This document shows, piece after piece, positions 51,869-61,554 of a stretch of 64,000 nucleotides of DNA. The stretch comes from Siphonobacter curvatus (lineage in GTDB: Bacteria > Bacteroidota > Bacteroidia > Cytophagales > Spirosomataceae): NCBI RefSeq assembly GCF_002943425.1, contig NZ_PTRA01000001.1, positions 3,651,573 through 3,715,572 on the forward strand, read 5' to 3'. Every line of letters starts with the position of its first letter. The stretch's first letter is position 1. The position numbers were made by a program, and so were the translations under genes. The notes below the pieces were generated by a model. The model was given only the letters and a program-made list of their open reading frames with translations. It ran no database searches and was not told where the DNA came from.

Positions 51869-53782
51869 TTAGGGCAACGTCTCTTCCAGCCACTTATAAA
51901 ACTCACGCTGCCAGACGATCGCATTTTGAGGGCTGAGCACCCAATGGTTTTCGTCGGGCAGGTATAGCAATTTACTTTTAATTCCCCGTAGCTGGGCTGC
52001 CTGAAAAGCCTGTAAGCCCTGTTCGATGGGTACCCGGTAGTCTTTTCCACCCTGGATAATGAAAATGGGCGTATCCCATTTTTCTACAAAGTTGCTCGGC
52101 GACTGGCTAAACGAACGTTGAGCTACCGCGTTTTTCTTATCCCAGTACGGACCGCCTTTTTCCCAGTTTTCGAAGAATAATTCATCGGTGGTGCCGTACA
52201 TGCTACGGAAATCAAACACGCCATCGTGGGCAATGAACGTTTTGAATCGTTTGGCGTGCACGCTCGCCAAAGCGAACACCGAGAATCCACCGAAACTGGC
52301 TCCAACGCAGCCCCGGCGATCTTTATCTACGTACGGCTCCTTCGATACCGCATCAATAGCACTCAGATAATCCTGAATGACCTGCCCACCCCAGTCTTTG
52401 CTCACCTGTTCGTTCCATTTGGTTCCATGACCAGGCATACCCCGACGGTTAGGGGCTACCACAATGTACCCCTGCGAGGCCATCAATTGAAAATTCCAGC
52501 GGTACGAATACGTCTGCGTCAACGGAGCCTGCGGTCCTCCCTGGCAGTACAACAGCGTTGGGTACTTTTGAGCAGGATCAAAATTGGGTGGATAGATTAC
52601 CCACACGAGCATATTTTTTCGATCGGTAGTGGTTACCCATCGCCGCTCGGTTTTGCACATGCCTAAGGAAGACACCGTAGCGTCGTTTACGTGCGTCAGT
52701 GCCTGAATAGAACCATTGGTCACATCAATCGTTACCAATTCCGCCGGGTGATTCATATCCGTTTTGGACGCGATCAGCTTCTGACCTACCTGCCCGATAA
52801 TGTCACTCACGTCAAAATCACCCTTGGTAAGCTGCGTAATGACGGGCTTTGCCGGCGTAGTGGCAGGATAGCTTACTTTAAATATCTGTAAGGTTCCGTT
52901 GATGGGAGCCCAGAAAAATAACGCCGTTCCGTCTTCGCTCCACTTGAATCCCTCCACGTGAATATCATCGCGTTGCTGCGTCAGGTTCAGTGTAGACTTT
53001 CCATTGGATACGACCAGATCCTGCTTATCGGCCTCGTACCCATCGCGTTTCATCTGCAACCAGGCCAGTTCTCCTTTCGCATTAAACGATGGATTAACAT
53101 CGTATCCCTTGTTACTTTCAGTCAGGTTTCGGGTCGCTCCGGTGGTTACATCATACTCATAGAGATCCGTATTCGTACTAACTGCGTAATCGGTACCGAA
53201 TTTTTTCTTCGTTACATATACGACATGTTTTCCGTCGGGATGCCAGATAAAGTCCTCATCCCCACCAAACGGTTTCTGGGGGCAATCATTGGTTTCGCCG
53301 GGCATGAGGTCTTTCGGCGTACCGGCTTGACCATTCACGAGCGGGGTCAAGAACACGTGATCAAACTTTCCATCTTCCCAGGTATCCCAGTGCCGATAAT
53401 TCAGTGAAGTGAATACATACGCATTGGATTGTGGTAAATCCTTATACTTATCGGCTCCCGTAATATTCAGTACGGGTACAGGCTCACTACTGATGCGATA
53501 CTTACCATCGGCGGATACTTTTGAATCGCTTAGTAAGCCTTCGGTAGTACTAATTTCCTGAGCTTCTCCGCCCGCCACTGGAATTTTATAAAGTTTCCGC
53601 TGACTCTTGTTGTCCGGCATTTGTGGCGTACTGACCGCGTATACTACGTATTGTTTATCATTGGAAATACCCAGTCCCGATACCCTTCCCATCTTCCAAA
53701 GTTGTTCGGGTGTTAAGCGTTGTTGAGCGTTTATTGCCAGCGAGCTTAAGAACATCCCGCCCAGCAGCCAAGCTTTTTTCAT
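51869..53782 (-). CDS. S9-family (prolyl oligopeptidase-type) serine peptidase
   Basis: The 637-residue exported peptidase (signal peptide MKKAWLLGGMFLSSLAINAQQ) has an N-terminal beta-propeller of about 370 residues and a C-terminal alpha/beta-hydrolase domain. The nucleophile is Ser496 in GASFGG, the catalytic His is His613 in DENHW, and the Asp lies near residue 580 (GGKDYRVP). It resembles the DPP/acylaminoacyl-peptidase S9 group and probably trims oligopeptides in the periplasm. The frame extends two residues upstream to 53788, but the ATG at 53782 starts a normal signal peptide. A terminator-like hairpin lies in its leader. Confidence 0.92.
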   Translation of the reverse strand: MKKAWLLGGMFLSSLAINAQQRLTPEQLWKMGRVSGLGISNDKQYVVYAVSTPQMPDNKSQRKLYKIPVAGGEAQEISTTEGLLSDSKVSADGKYRISSEPVPVLNITGADKYKDLPQSNAYVFTSLNYRHWDTWEDGKFDHVFLTPLVNGQAGTPKDLMPGETNDCPQKPFGGDEDFIWHPDGKHVVYVTKKKFGTDYAVSTNTDLYEYDVTTGATRNLTESNKGYDVNPSFNAKGELAWLQMKRDGYEADKQDLVVSNGKSTLNLTQQRDDIHVEGFKWSEDGTALFFWAPINGTLQIFKVSYPATTPAKPVITQLTKGDFDVSDIIGQVGQKLIASKTDMNHPAELVTIDVTNGSIQALTHVNDATVSSLGMCKTERRWVTTTDRKNMLVWVIYPPNFDPAQKYPTLLYCQGGPQAPLTQTYSYRWNFQLMASQGYIVVAPNRRGMPGHGTKWNEQVSKDWGGQVIQDYLSAIDAVSKEPYVDKDRRGCVGASFGGFSVFALASVHAKRFKTFIAHDGVFDFRSMYGTTDELFFENWEKGGPYWDKKNAVAQRSFSQSPSNFVEKWDTPIFIIQGGKDYRVPIEQGLQAFQAAQLRGIKSKLLYLPDENHWVLSPQNAIVWQREFYKWLEETLP

Positions 53783-53803
53783 ACACATAAATCAATAGTT
53801 ACT

Positions 53804-53828
53804 AAAAAGGCACCGCTTATTCGGTGCC
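53804..53828 (-). promoter_or_regulatory. Terminator-like hairpin in the leader of the S9 peptidase gene
   Basis: On the minus strand the stem ggcaccg / cggtgcc is followed by TTTTT and lies 22-46 bases upstream of the peptidase ATG. It is either the end of an unseen short transcript or an attenuator hairpin. No upstream gene on this strand needs a terminator here. Confidence 0.4.
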
Positions 53829-54198
53829 CTGCAAAGGTACATTAGAATCGTCCGAGATAATATTACTGATCGACTGAGCAATTCGTAAGGAAGCTTCACT
53901 TTCAGTGAAATATTTACATTTTTTATATAAATTTTTAAATTTTACAAAAAAGCATTTTATACTGTTTTTAATTCTCACTGCAGAAAAATATTATTTTTTC
54001 ATAAAATAATACCAGTATAAAATAATCCTCTAGCCCTTCTTATTCACTTCCCCTTCTGTAAAAATCAAGTACTTTTTAGCAATCAGAAGATTGTAACACG
54101 TCGCTAAAATTTGACAATTCGTAGAATAATTTTTAATAATTGCAGACAAATTACCCCCTAATAAAATAAACCCTCTATAGCTACACAATTACTTCTCT
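53829..54198. other. AT-rich divergent promoter region
   Basis: This 370-base stretch separates the divergent S9 peptidase and SusC genes. It is very AT-rich and contains no gene. It must contain the promoters of both sides, although no clear TAnnTTTG box with correctly spaced upstream element was identified. Confidence 0.5.
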
Positions 54199-57100
54199 AT
54201 GAAAAAATCCTTACTTTGGGTATGTGCTATTCTACTTGGGATGGTGCAAATCGTCTGTGCTCAGGAAAGACGAATTACGGGTAAAGTTTCTGCAGCGGAT
54301 GGGCAGGCCGTTCCGGGCGTAAGTGTGCAGGTAAAAGGAACCACACGGGGCGTGGTGACGGATGCATCGGGCTTGTATACCCTCAACAGCGTTAGTACTT
54401 CTGATGTACTCGTGTTCTCAGCGGTTGGTTATCGCATTCAAGAATTACCCGTCGGTAATCAAACCACCCTTAACATTAGCTTACAGGAAGAAACGAAAGC
54501 ACTAGACGAAGTAGTCGTTACGGGTTATGGTACCCAGCGTAAAAAGGACATTACTGGGGCCGTAACCGTTGTCAAAGGAGCCGATCTGACGGCCCTGCCT
54601 ACGGCCAACCTAACGCAGGCCCTGCAAGGTCGGGCCGCCGGGGTAACGGTAGGCAACGACAACTCGCCTGGCGGTGGTACCATGGTACGGATTCGGGGAT
54701 TTGGTACGATTAACAACAACTCGCCCCTCTATATCGTCGATGGCGTTCCCACGCAGGGTACCCTGAATAATATCAACCCGAATGATATTGAAAGTCTGCA
54801 GGTACTGAAGGATGCGTCAGCAGCGTCGATTTACGGAGCCCGGGCCGCCAACGGGGTTGTAATTATCACGACTAAAAAAGGAAAACCCGGCGAGCCTAAG
54901 TTGACCTTCGATATGTACGTAGGGGTACAGCGGCCGGGCAGATTCCTCAACCTGCTTAACTCCCAGGAGCTAGGTCAGCAGATTTGGGCTTCGGCACGCA
55001 ACGTCGGTCAAACGCCTTCACACGGCCAGTATGGCAGCGGCGAACAACCCGTCATTCCGGATTACATCTATCCCTCCGGTGTATTCGAAGGCGATGCCCG
55101 CGTGGCTCGTGATGCGAATGGCAACTACGTTAATTACACCTACGATCTGCGAAATCCGGATCTGGGCAAAACGAAGTTCATGATTACGAAGGCGAACAAG
55201 CAAGGCACGAACTGGCAGAAAGAACTCTTCAATCCCGCCCTGATTCAGAATTATCAATTGGGTACCAGCGGCGGCACGGATAAGGGCTCGTACGCGATTT
55301 CTTTCAACTATTTCGATCAGAAGGGAATCATGAAGTATACCAACTACAAACGGTATTCTTTACGGGCCAATACGGAGTTTAAGCTGAAAGATCGCATTCG
55401 CATTGGTGAAAACTTTACCGTATCGTATGATGAGCGGGTGGGTATTACCAACAACGATGAATCAAATCCCATTGCTTTTGCCGTACGGATGAACCCGCTG
55501 ATTCCCGTATACGACGTTGCCGGAAACTTTGCCGGAGCGAAAGGAGCCAACTTAGGGAACGCCCGTAACCCGGTCGCCGAGCTGTACCGCAACAAAGACA
55601 ACGTAACGAAGGGTATTCACCTGTTCGGTAATGCCTTCGCGGAATTGGACATCGTGAAAAACCTGGTATTCCGTACCAGCTTAGGTATTGAATACAATAC
55701 CTACAATTTCAGTCCCTTTACGCCGCTCGATCCCGAATCGCCGGAAGCTCGTAATACTAACAACCTCCGGGTAGAAAACCGGTACGACAACTCCTGGACC
55801 TGGTACAACACGCTAACGTATAACAAAACGTTTGGTAATCACAGTATCAATGTACTGGCGGGTACCGAGGCCATTGCTACCTACGATTTCATCTTCGACG
55901 CGACCCGTAGTAACTACGCCTTTGAGGATCCCGATTATTTGTATTTGAATGCGGGTAGTCCACTGGGCCTGCAGAACAGCGGCCGGGGTGTTAACCGTAC
56001 GCGTTTGTTTTCGTTGTTCGGTAAGGTCAACTATGCCTACAAGGATTTCTTCCTGGCTGACTTTACGTTGCGTCGGGATGGTTCCTCACGCTTTAGTGCT
56101 GCCAATCGGTATGCGGTGTTCCCAGCGGCCAGTGTGGGTCTGCGTTTGTCCGAACTGGCCGCTCTCAAGAATGTCAATTTCCTTTCCGACCTGAAAATTC
56201 GTGGAGGCTGGGGAAGCACGGGTAACCAGAACATTCCCAACATTTACAACGCTTATACCCTGTACGAATCGCGTCCTACGGAAAACCATTACGACATCAA
56301 TGGATCGCGTTCTTCCATTGTTCCGGGCTTCGATCTGGTTCAGTTCGGAAACGATCAGGGTAAATGGGAAACCACTACTTCTCTGAACCTGGGTTTCGAT
56401 GCCAGTTTGTTCAACAACAAGTTACAGGTAGTGTTTGACTGGTATACCAAGAAAACCAAGGACATGCTTAGCCAGATCGATGTACCCTGGGCTCTGGGAC
56501 AGGCCACGATCCCGTATACAAACATCGGCGATATGCAGAACAAAGGGGTAGATCTGTCGATCAACTATAGCGGACGGGCGATGGATGGCCAGATGCGATT
56601 CACGGTGGGTGCCAACTTCTCTACCTACCGCAACAAAGTACTGAAGATCAACAACGATCCCAATTCCATCAAATTTGGCTTTAGCACGCGTCTGCCAGCC
56701 ATGAGTGCTACGAAAGTAGGTGAACCGATTGCCTCGTTCTACGGCTACGTCATTGATGGTATCTTCCAAACCGATGAAGCAGCGAAAGCCGCTCCCCAGG
56801 CTTTCGGTACGTATAACCGGGCAGGTTCATTCATCTTCCGCGATGTCAATGGAGATGGTGTGGTAACGTCGGCTGACCGTACCTTCATTGGAAATCCGCA
56901 CCCGGACTTTACCTACGGCTTAAACGTCAGCGTTGGCTACAAAAACTTCGATCTGACTTTATTCGGACAGGGCGTACAGGGCAACGACCTCTTCAATTAC
57001 ATGCGGTACTGGACTGATTTCAATACCTTCCAGGGTAACCGTAGTACGCGGATGCTTTACGACTCATGGGTACCCGGCAAAACCGACGCTAAACTGCCCC

Positions 57101-57414
57101 AGCTTCGGGCTACGGACGCAACCAGTGCTCAAATTTCTACCTACTTCGTTGAAAAAGGTTCTTACCTGCGTCTGAAGAATATCCAGTTGTCGTACTCCTT
57201 ACCCGCAAGTGTGCAGAAAAGCTTAGGATTGGGAGCGTCTCAGATTTATGTACAGGGACAAAACCTGTTCACGCTCACCAAGTATACGGGGCTGGATCCG
57301 GATGTTAACTTACGTCGTTCGGGTGATAATGGTCAGGACACGCACTTAGGCGTGGACGAAGGAGCCTATCCCGTCTCGAAAAACCTCATTGTAGGCTTAC
57401 GACTCAGTTTCTAA
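54199..57414 (+). CDS. SusC/RagA-family TonB-linked outer-membrane transporter (third locus)
   Basis: This 1071-residue protein has a signal peptide ending VQIVCAQE, a carboxypeptidase-D-like domain (ITGKVSAADGQAVPGVSVQVKG), the segment LDEVVVTGYGTQRKKDITGAV, a plug with VRIRGFGTINNNSPLYIVDG and DASAASIYGARAANGV, and a barrel ending in LIVGLRLSF. It is a canonical SusC transporter that brings glycan or other oligomers across the outer membrane with TonB energy. SusD follows after 39 bases, and a LacI regulator and sugar-metabolism genes come next on the same strand, suggesting a carbohydrate ligand. Confidence 0.95.
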   Translation: MKKSLLWVCAILLGMVQIVCAQERRITGKVSAADGQAVPGVSVQVKGTTRGVVTDASGLYTLNSVSTSDVLVFSAVGYRIQELPVGNQTTLNISLQEETKALDEVVVTGYGTQRKKDITGAVTVVKGADLTALPTANLTQALQGRAAGVTVGNDNSPGGGTMVRIRGFGTINNNSPLYIVDGVPTQGTLNNINPNDIESLQVLKDASAASIYGARAANGVVIITTKKGKPGEPKLTFDMYVGVQRPGRFLNLLNSQELGQQIWASARNVGQTPSHGQYGSGEQPVIPDYIYPSGVFEGDARVARDANGNYVNYTYDLRNPDLGKTKFMITKANKQGTNWQKELFNPALIQNYQLGTSGGTDKGSYAISFNYFDQKGIMKYTNYKRYSLRANTEFKLKDRIRIGENFTVSYDERVGITNNDESNPIAFAVRMNPLIPVYDVAGNFAGAKGANLGNARNPVAELYRNKDNVTKGIHLFGNAFAELDIVKNLVFRTSLGIEYNTYNFSPFTPLDPESPEARNTNNLRVENRYDNSWTWYNTLTYNKTFGNHSINVLAGTEAIATYDFIFDATRSNYAFEDPDYLYLNAGSPLGLQNSGRGVNRTRLFSLFGKVNYAYKDFFLADFTLRRDGSSRFSAANRYAVFPAASVGLRLSELAALKNVNFLSDLKIRGGWGSTGNQNIPNIYNAYTLYESRPTENHYDINGSRSSIVPGFDLVQFGNDQGKWETTTSLNLGFDASLFNNKLQVVFDWYTKKTKDMLSQIDVPWALGQATIPYTNIGDMQNKGVDLSINYSGRAMDGQMRFTVGANFSTYRNKVLKINNDPNSIKFGFSTRLPAMSATKVGEPIASFYGYVIDGIFQTDEAAKAAPQAFGTYNRAGSFIFRDVNGDGVVTSADRTFIGNPHPDFTYGLNVSVGYKNFDLTLFGQGVQGNDLFNYMRYWTDFNTFQGNRSTRMLYDSWVPGKTDAKLPQLRATDATSAQISTYFVEKGSYLRLKNIQLSYSLPASVQKSLGLGASQIYVQGQNLFTLTKYTGLDPDVNLRRSGDNGQDTHLGVDEGAYPVSKNLIVGLRLSF

Positions 57415-57452
57415 TCCCCATTTACCTCATTTCAGATTTTACAGCTACTTAT

Positions 57453-59174
57453 ATGAAAAGAAATAGTATTCTTTTATCGATTTTGCTGACGGGCCTCATT
57501 TCCTCCTGCGGTGACTCTTTTCTGGACGTAAAACCGCAAGGGGTGGCCTTGGGCAGCCAGCTTACTAATAAAAGTGGCGTTTCTGCTTCGTTGATTGGTG
57601 CCTACTCGCTGCTCGATGGCATTGGTTCCGGGGGTACCAACTGGCACGGAGCCGTATCGAACTGGGTATACGGGGGCGTGGCTTCCGACGATGCGTACAA
57701 AGGCACAGATGCCAGTGACCAGCCCGAAATCACCGGTATCGAACGCTATGAAGTCCAGCCCGCTTTCGTACACATGCGGGGGAAATGGCGGGTCGTCTAC
57801 GACGGTATTTCCCGCTGTAATGAAGTGCTTCAGCTACTGGCGAAGACAACCGATATGACCGACGCGGAAAAAACGCAGGTCATTGCTGAAGCTCGGTTCC
57901 TACGGGCTCACTATCACTTCGAAGCCAAAAAGATGTGGAATAAGGTTCCGTATATTGACGAAACGATCTACAATCCAGCGGATCCTAATTCAGTAAAAGT
58001 ACCTAACGACAAGGATATTTGGCCAAACATCGAAGCTGACTTCAAGTTTGCGATGGACAATCTGCCGGAAACGCAAACTCAGAAAGGACGGGCAACCAAG
58101 TACGCCGCCATGGCGTATCTGGCGAAAGCGTATCTCTTCGAAAACAAGTATAGCACGGCTAAACCCCTGCTGGAAGCTATTGTAGCGAGCGGTAAATACC
58201 GTCTGGTCGATTATCACGACAACTACAAAGCCCTTACAAACAACAACGCCGAATCGATTTTCGAGGTACAATTCTCGGTAAATGACGGTACGAATGGTTC
58301 GAACGGAAACGCGGGTGATGAACTCAACTGGCCCTATTTTTCGGGAGCTCCGGGTGGTGGCTGCTGTGGCTTTTACTTGCCTTCGTTAAACTTGGTGAAT
58401 GCATTTAAAACGGATGCAAATGGCTTGCCTATGCTGGACACGTTTAACAATTCGGATCTGAAAAGTGATCAGGGTTTGAAGATTACCGATGCCTTTACGC
58501 CTGATACCGCTCCGGTAGATCCACGGCTGGACTGGACGGTGGGCCGTCGGGGTATTCCATTTCTAGATTGGGGTCCAATGCCGGGCGTTACCTGGATTCG
58601 GGATCAGAACTATTCGGGACCCTACACGGGTAAAAAGTGGATGTACTACAAAAGCGAGGAAGGAACCAATACGCATTCCACCAACAAACGTCGGGTGGCC
58701 AATAACTACCGCATGATTAAGTATTCGCACATCCTGCTTTGGTTGGCCGAATGCGAAGCGGAAGCAGGGAATCTGGATAAAGCTCGTTTACTGGTGAATC
58801 AAATCCGGAATCGGGCGAAAAACAGTCCTTACGTCACCAATACGGATGGTAAACCAGCCGCTAATTACGTGATCAACGAATATCCCAGCGGCTCGGCGGC
58901 CTTTGCTGATCAGGCTTCAGCCCGCAAAGCCATCCGCTTTGAACAACGTCTGGAATTCGCAATGGAAGGACACCGCTTCTTTGATCTGGTCCGCTGGGGC
59001 ATTGCCGACCAAACGCTGAATACGTATCTGCAAACCGAATCCAAAAAGCGGACCTATCTGAACGGCGCTAGCTTTACGAAGGGTAAACACGAATATTTCC
59101 CTCTCCCCGTGGATGAGATCAACAACAGCTATATTAACGGTCAACCAACCCTGAAACAAAATCCGGGTTACTAA
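57453..59174 (+). CDS. SusD/RagB-family lipoprotein (third locus)
   Basis: The 573-residue lipoprotein (lipobox LTGLISSC, Cys19) has the canonical SusD pattern: SFLDVKPQG at the start, the helix ARFLRAHYHFEAKKMWNKVPYIDE near residue 150, and the ending RFEQRLEFAMEGHRFFDLVRWG. It binds ligand over the SusC pore encoded just upstream. The long C-terminal part with GGGCCGFYLP (two adjacent cysteines) is unusual but occurs in relatives. A strong terminator follows. Confidence 0.94.
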   Translation: MKRNSILLSILLTGLISSCGDSFLDVKPQGVALGSQLTNKSGVSASLIGAYSLLDGIGSGGTNWHGAVSNWVYGGVASDDAYKGTDASDQPEITGIERYEVQPAFVHMRGKWRVVYDGISRCNEVLQLLAKTTDMTDAEKTQVIAEARFLRAHYHFEAKKMWNKVPYIDETIYNPADPNSVKVPNDKDIWPNIEADFKFAMDNLPETQTQKGRATKYAAMAYLAKAYLFENKYSTAKPLLEAIVASGKYRLVDYHDNYKALTNNNAESIFEVQFSVNDGTNGSNGNAGDELNWPYFSGAPGGGCCGFYLPSLNLVNAFKTDANGLPMLDTFNNSDLKSDQGLKITDAFTPDTAPVDPRLDWTVGRRGIPFLDWGPMPGVTWIRDQNYSGPYTGKKWMYYKSEEGTNTHSTNKRRVANNYRMIKYSHILLWLAECEAEAGNLDKARLLVNQIRNRAKNSPYVTNTDGKPAANYVINEYPSGSAAFADQASARKAIRFEQRLEFAMEGHRFFDLVRWGIADQTLNTYLQTESKKRTYLNGASFTKGKHEYFPLPVDEINNSYINGQPTLKQNPGY

Positions 59175-59192
59175 TCAAACTTGTTTTCTTTT

Positions 59193-59222
59193 AAAAGCCC
59201 CATCCCCCGAGATGGGGCTTTT
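59193..59222 (+). terminator. Intrinsic terminator after the third SusD gene
   Basis: A 12-bp perfect stem aaaagccccatc / gatggggctttt with a 6-base loop and T-run, 18 bases after the stop codon. It separates the SusCD pair from the LacI gene, so the regulator has its own promoter or depends on read-through. Confidence 0.92.
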
Positions 59223-59287
59223 TTCGTTTGGCTATTGAAAAACCATTAAATTGAGCCTTTCTTTTCCTCTTTTATTCCTGAATCCCC

Positions 59288-60283
59288 ATGAACGTCTCGA
59301 TTAAAGAAATTGCCCGTCGATTGAAAATCTCTCCTTCAACGGTATCGAGAGCGTTACAGAATCATCCCCGGATCGGGCTTCGCACGCGGGAACGCGTTCA
59401 GGAGCTAGCTCAGCAGTTGAACTACGTTCCCAGTGCAACGGCCCGTAATCTGCGAAGCGGAAAAACCTTTATGCTGGGCGTAGTACTACCCGAAATACAG
59501 GAGAACTTCTTTTCGAAAGCCATCAATGGTATTGAAGAAGTAGCCTTTGCCCGCGGGTATACCGTGGCTTTGTACCAGTCACACGACCAGTACGAGCGGG
59601 AAAAACAGGTGCTCGACGTCCTCTCACGTCAGGTTGTAGACGGTGTCATTTTATCGGTAGCAAAAGAAAGTCATCAATTCGATCACATTCAGAAACTCTT
59701 GCAACACCAGATTCCACTCGTCCTATTTGACCGCATTCCACCCAGTATTGACACCCATCAGGTGAGTTGTAACATGGAAATGGGAGCCTACGAAGCGACG
59801 AGTTTACTAGTGAAGAAAGGATTCAAACGGATTGCTCTACTCAATGGACCGGCTTCTTTGGTGGCGAGTCAGGAACGGTATGAAGGCTACGTACGGGCCT
59901 TAACCGAAGCAGGTCTTTCTCCAGAACCGGCATTAGTTGAATCCGTGGACTTAAGCACGGAAGCCACGCGGCGAATTATGGAACAATGGCTAGCCCTGCC
60001 CCAACCGCCGGATTCGGTACTGACTTTCAACGATTACGTCGCTTTGGATGCCATGGGCGTCTGCCGGGCCAAGGGGCTCCGTCTGAATACGGATATTTCG
60101 TTCGTGAGTTTTGCTAACCTGCCCATGAATGCTTACCTCGAACATCCACCCCTGGCCTCCGTCGAGCAGCATCCGTACCGCATGGGCTATACCGCCGCTG
60201 AGCTGATCCTGAACGCCATCGCTCAACCCCAGGCTTCTTTTGAGAAAGTCATTCTGCAACCCGAGCTGATGGTCCTCTCCTAA
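59288..60283 (+). CDS. LacI-family transcriptional regulator
   Basis: The 331-residue protein has an N-terminal LacI helix-turn-helix (SIKEIARRLKISPSTVSRALQNHPRIGLRTRERV, residues 4-37), the hinge helix NYVPSATARNLRSGKT and a periplasmic-binding-protein-like sensor domain (LGVVLPEIQENFFSKAINGIEEVA to the C-terminus). Such regulators sense a sugar or sugar phosphate and control the adjacent catabolic or uptake genes. Its position between the SusCD pair and the kinase operon makes it the likely regulator of both. An inverted repeat 34 bases after its stop is a candidate operator. Confidence 0.93.
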   Translation: MNVSIKEIARRLKISPSTVSRALQNHPRIGLRTRERVQELAQQLNYVPSATARNLRSGKTFMLGVVLPEIQENFFSKAINGIEEVAFARGYTVALYQSHDQYEREKQVLDVLSRQVVDGVILSVAKESHQFDHIQKLLQHQIPLVLFDRIPPSIDTHQVSCNMEMGAYEATSLLVKKGFKRIALLNGPASLVASQERYEGYVRALTEAGLSPEPALVESVDLSTEATRRIMEQWLALPQPPDSVLTFNDYVALDAMGVCRAKGLRLNTDISFVSFANLPMNAYLEHPPLASVEQHPYRMGYTAAELILNAIAQPQASFEKVILQPELMVLS

Positions 60284-60316
60284 TCCAATAAATTTTCTTT
60301 TTCCTGGAAAATTGTG

Positions 60317-60348
60317 CATTCGTTTGTCCGCGTCTGTGCAAACGAATG
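60317..60348. promoter_or_regulatory. Inverted repeat, candidate LacI-type operator upstream of the kinase operon
   Basis: Arms cattcgtttg (60317-60326) and caaacgaatg (60339-60348) are perfectly complementary. The right half lies inside tgtgcaaacgaatgtaca, which is itself an imperfect palindrome with the central CG step typical of LacI-family operators. It lies about 105 bases upstream of the GHMP kinase start. Confidence 0.45.
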
Positions 60349-60453
60349 TACATCCGTTTTCGCTGGTTTTACCGCCTAATGACGCGTCTGGCGGTAGCTT
60401 TTTTCTGCTTTTCTGCCCTACATTAGTACAACGTTTCTGATGTCCTCACGCCT

Positions 60454-61539
60454 ATGTCGCTACCTTTTATCGTTTCCGCTCCGGGTCGTATCTGTTTGTT
60501 TGGTGAACATCAGGATTACCTCGGATTACCCGTTATTGCCGCTGCCATATCCTTGCGTTTACAAATTGAAGGGCAACTCCGGTCGGATCGTCAGGTACAG
60601 CTGACCATGCCGGATATTCATCATACGGAATCGTTCAACCTTCAATCCGAAATTCCGTATGGTCGTCAACGCGATTACTATAAAAGCGTCCTGAACTTAT
60701 TGCAACGCCAGGGAGCCGTGTTTCCGCAGGGTTTCGACGCTCGTATTAGTAGTACGATTCCCATTAATGCGGGTACTTCCAGTTCATCGGCTCTGGTTGT
60801 AGCCTGGGCGTATTATCTGACGCAATTGATCGACTTTCCTCTATCCATTCATCAACTGGCGGATCTGGCGTATCGGGCCGAAGTTGAAGAATTTGGAGAA
60901 CCCGGTGGCCGTATGGATCAAACGTCCAGTGCCGTAGGGCAGGTTATTTACCTGGAATCTCAACCAGTGCCTAAAGTAGAAACCTTAAAGCCGATTGCGG
61001 GTACGTTTGTGCTCGGTGATTCACAACAGGCGAAAGATACGCTGGGTGTACTTAAGCACGTCAAATACGGCATGCTGGAAGCCATTCGTAAAATTAAAGC
61101 GGCAGACCCCTCCTTTTCTTTACCCACCTATCCCGCTCGCGAGGCCGACCGTTACCAGTCTTTGCTTACGCCGGATGAGTTTATTCTGCTAAAAGGAAAT
61201 CTTTCGGATCGGGATATTTTACGGGAAGCCAAAGACCTGCTTGCCCGACCCGAGCCCGATCCTAAACAATTCGGAGACTTACTCAATCGTCATCAATACA
61301 ATCTGCGGGAAGCCAAACGCATTTCAACGGCTAAAATTGATCGGATGATTGATGTGGCTTTAGAGGCTGGAGCTTTAGGAGCCAAGATTAATGGCTCGGG
61401 TGGCGGTGGCTGTATGTTCGCCTACGCTCCTACTCACGCCGAAGCGGTTGCAGAAGCGATTGAACGGGCTGGCGGAAAAAGTTACATCATTACCATTGAT
61501 GAAGGAGTACGGACTGAAACGCAGTTGGCTCAAGTTTAA
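60454..61539 (+). CDS. GHMP-family sugar kinase (galactokinase-like)
   Basis: The 361-residue cytoplasmic kinase has three GHMP signatures: APGRICLFGEHQDYLGLPV at the N-terminus (the GEHxDY pattern of galactokinase-type enzymes), the ATP-binding loop IPINAGTSSSSALVVAWA near residues 106-123 and the C-terminal NGSGGGGCMFAY. Family members phosphorylate the anomeric C1-OH of galactose, GalNAc, arabinose, glucuronate or fucose. The exact sugar is not resolved. The nucleotidyltransferase that follows after 15 bases would use the resulting sugar-1-phosphate. Confidence 0.88.
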   Translation: MSLPFIVSAPGRICLFGEHQDYLGLPVIAAAISLRLQIEGQLRSDRQVQLTMPDIHHTESFNLQSEIPYGRQRDYYKSVLNLLQRQGAVFPQGFDARISSTIPINAGTSSSSALVVAWAYYLTQLIDFPLSIHQLADLAYRAEVEEFGEPGGRMDQTSSAVGQVIYLESQPVPKVETLKPIAGTFVLGDSQQAKDTLGVLKHVKYGMLEAIRKIKAADPSFSLPTYPAREADRYQSLLTPDEFILLKGNLSDRDILREAKDLLARPEPDPKQFGDLLNRHQYNLREAKRISTAKIDRMIDVALEAGALGAKINGSGGGGCMFAYAPTHAEAVAEAIERAGGKSYIITIDEGVRTETQLAQV

Positions 61540-61554
61540 CCAATACATCTACCA

